This document shows positions 38,495-40,136 of a stretch of 40,136 bases of DNA, piece after piece. The DNA comes from UBA2329 sp964577215. Lineage in GTDB: Bacteria > Bacteroidota > Bacteroidia > Chitinophagales > Saprospiraceae. Numbering within the stretch: the first letter of the stretch is position 1; each line of letters opens with the position of its first letter. The stretch covers positions 1 to 40,136 of the forward strand of contig CAZNYK010000022.1 of assembly GCA_964577215.1 (NCBI GenBank), in the 5' to 3' direction. Both the position numbers and the translations under genes were made by a program. The notes beneath the pieces are model-generated. The model searched no databases and was not told where the DNA came from. It saw only the letters and a program-made list of their open reading frames with translations.

Positions 38495-40136
38495 TTACAT
38501 GCCCGATAGTTGGATAAACTGCAAAAACTCCTCCTCGGTCCATATCGTCACCGTGCCTAAGGCCTGCGCCTTTTTGAGTTTGGAGCCGGCCTCGGCGCCC
38601 ACTACCAGGATATTGAGATTGGAACTCACGGCGCTGATGTTTTTGGCGCCGGCGGCTTCGGCTTTGGACTGCGCTTCCTTGCGGCCCATGGTTTGCAGCG
38701 TACCGGTGAAGAGGATGGTTTTGCCGGCAAGCGGCCCGTCGCCGGAAGCGGCTTTGGGGCGGTCGTCCTCCGTTTGGCGCAGGTTTACGCCGAGTTGTTC
38801 CATCTCCTCAAGCATGGCGGTGTTGTGCGGCTCGGCAAACCAGGCCATGATGTTTTCGGCCACTACCGGGCCTACATCCTTGATGTGGGTGAATTCCTCC
38901 AGCGTCCAGTTGCGCAGGTCGAGCACGTGCTCTACTTCGGCGGCGATGAGTTTGGACACCCGCTGCCCCAGGTGGTGTATGCTCAGGCTGTGCAGCAGGC
39001 GGTGTATGGGGTTGGCCTTGGCCTTGTCCACCGAAGCGCGCAGGTTGGCCGCCGATTTTTGGCCGAAGCCTTCGAGTTGGGCGATGCGCTCGTAGTCCAA
39101 ACGGTACACATCGGCGATGCTGCGCACCCAGCCGAGTTCGTAAAAGCGCTCCACGATGGAACGCCCCATGCCATCGATGTCCATCGCGTTTTTCGACACG
39201 TGGAAGATGATGCGTTCCAGGTCTTGCGCGCCGCACACGCAATGCGGGCAGCGCCAGGCGGCCTCGCCCTCCACGCGCACCAAGGCCACCGGCGTTTCGG
39301 TGTCGTTCACCGGGCAGAAGCGGGGGAACTCCACGGGCAGTTCCGAGCCGTCGCGCATTTCGGTGATGGGTTTCACGATGTAGGGGATCACGTCGCCGGC
39401 GCGCTCTACCAGCACGTGGTCGCCGATGCGCAGGTCTTTGCTGAGGATGAAATCTTCGTTGTGCAGGGATACCGAGGAAACTGTGACGCCGGCCAACTGC
39501 ACCGGCTCCAGCTTGGCCACCGGGGTGATGGAGCCGATCTTGCCCACCTGGTACTCGATCTTGAGCAGCTTGGCCGTAGCCTGCTTGGCCTGGAACTTGT
39601 AGGCGATGGCCCAGCGCGGGTGGTGGCTGGTGTAGCCGCAGCGCTCCTGCCAGTCGCGGCGGTTGAGTTTCACCACCATGCCGTCAATTTCGTAGGGGAA
39701 ATCCTCGCGCTTTTGCTGCCACTCTGCGCAGAATTCGGCTACCTCGGCGATATTGCGGCACAGCTTGCGCTCCACGGTGGGCGCCTTGAAGCCGAGTTTG
39801 GCCAAGAAATCCAGGCTCTCGTAGTGCGTGGCGAAGCGGTCGGAGATGTTGGCTCCTTCTGCGTCTTCGGCCAGGCCGAGTTGATACACAAAGGCTTCCA
39901 ATCCGCGGCGGGAAGTTTCTTTGGGGTCTTTCATGCGCAGACCCCCGGCGGCGGCGTTGCGCGGGTTGGCAAAAAGGGCGAGGCCTTCTTCGGCGCGCTC
40001 TTCATTTATTTTTTTGAAGCTGTCTTTGCGAATGAGCACCTCGCCGCGCAGTTCTATACGGTGAATGCCGTGTTGGGAAAAGGCGGCCTGCAAGGGTATG
40101 CTCCTGATGACGCGGGCATTGGCCGTGATCTCCTCG
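38495..40136 (-). CDS. ligA: NAD-dependent DNA ligase, C-terminal part (cut by window)
   Basis: Seals nicks in replication and repair using NAD+. The frame is open to the window edge and the last visible upstream codons read EEITANARVIRSIPL, which matches LigA, so about 130 or more N-terminal residues including the KxDG lysine lie outside. Visible: the rest of the adenylation domain (ELRGEVLIRK, NPRNAAAGGLR), the OB fold (GKIGSITPVAKLEPVQLAGVTVSSVSLHNED), the zinc finger, helix-hairpin-helix repeats and a C-terminal BRCT domain (GKTILFTGTL). The zinc finger has CPVN where CPVC is usual, with an extra cysteine further on. Confidence 0.96.
   Translation of the reverse strand, partial: EEITANARVIRSIPLQAAFSQHGIHRIELRGEVLIRKDSFKKINEERAEEGLALFANPRNAAAGGLRMKDPKETSRRGLEAFVYQLGLAEDAEGANISDRFATHYESLDFLAKLGFKAPTVERKLCRNIAEVAEFCAEWQQKREDFPYEIDGMVVKLNRRDWQERCGYTSHHPRWAIAYKFQAKQATAKLLKIEYQVGKIGSITPVAKLEPVQLAGVTVSSVSLHNEDFILSKDLRIGDHVLVERAGDVIPYIVKPITEMRDGSELPVEFPRFCPVNDTETPVALVRVEGEAAWRCPHCVCGAQDLERIIFHVSKNAMDIDGMGRSIVERFYELGWVRSIADVYRLDYERIAQLEGFGQKSAANLRASVDKAKANPIHRLLHSLSIHHLGQRVSKLIAAEVEHVLDLRNWTLEEFTHIKDVGPVVAENIMAWFAEPHNTAMLEEMEQLGVNLRQTEDDRPKAASGDGPLAGKTILFTGTLQTMGRKEAQSKAEAAGAKNISAVSSNLNILVVGAEAGSKLKKAQALGTVTIWTEEEFLQFIQLSGM

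Overview
The window looks like chromosomal DNA from a GC-rich member of the Bacteroidota, most likely the Saprospiria/Lewinella-like branch. This rests on several things: the Bacteroidota-type -7 promoter element (TAnnTTTG) in front of many genes; a type IX secretion (T9SS) C-terminal sorting domain on one secreted enzyme; many short-signal lipoproteins; a 2TM-domain protein; a dockerin-plus-KVGDVN tail on a huge adhesin-like protein; and a pair of very large ASPIC/UnbV FG-GAP (VCBS) lipoproteins. The lineage is inferred from gene content and not tested by a search. I see no rRNA, tRNA, CRISPR array, insertion sequence or phage gene.

Layout. 1-7.3 kb: glyA (-), a T9SS-exported metallophosphatase (+), and a 1306-residue multi-Ig/HYR-like secreted protein (-). 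7.3-11.8 kb: a spacer with competing hairpins, then a penicillin-acylase-family hydrolase and three small membrane or exported proteins (+), and a small lipoprotein (-). 11.8-17.8 kb: a LuxE-like acyl-protein synthetase, a small membrane protein (-), HMG-CoA lyase, cdsA overlapping an RsmF-like rRNA methyltransferase, and a DEAD-box helicase. 18-21.6 kb: a PIG-L/LmbE deacetylase almost fused to an LptF/LptG permease. 21.6-27.4 kb: an S24-like regulator with a small companion gene (-), a GT-C-like membrane protein, an RlpA/SPOR protein, a formylglycine-generating-enzyme-like lipoprotein (-), a MORN-like lipoprotein, and an NlpC/P60 peptidase (-). 27.6-31 kb: an elaA/amidohydrolase operon (-) and an EI24-like membrane protein (+). 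31-38.4 kb: an operon on the minus strand encoding two paralogous VCBS lipoproteins with a small lipoprotein between them. 38.5 kb to the edge: ligA, cut by the window.

Functionally the window mixes housekeeping genes (glyA, cdsA, rRNA methyltransferase, ligA, helicase, leucine catabolism) with a heavy cell-envelope load: LPS transport, peptidoglycan hydrolases, lipoproteins and surface proteins. Genes sit in short units that alternate strand; seven tail-to-tail junctions have spacers of -11 to 30 bp. The most unusual non-coding structure is a dispersed palindromic element found at three intergenic sites (13.0, 27.5 and 29.8 kb). Two copies carry the same pair of hairpins in opposite orientation. 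A second candidate is a set of mutually exclusive hairpins ending in a T-run at 7.34-7.41 kb. The two VCBS genes share a perfect 40-bp in-register repeat that could recombine to an in-frame chimera.
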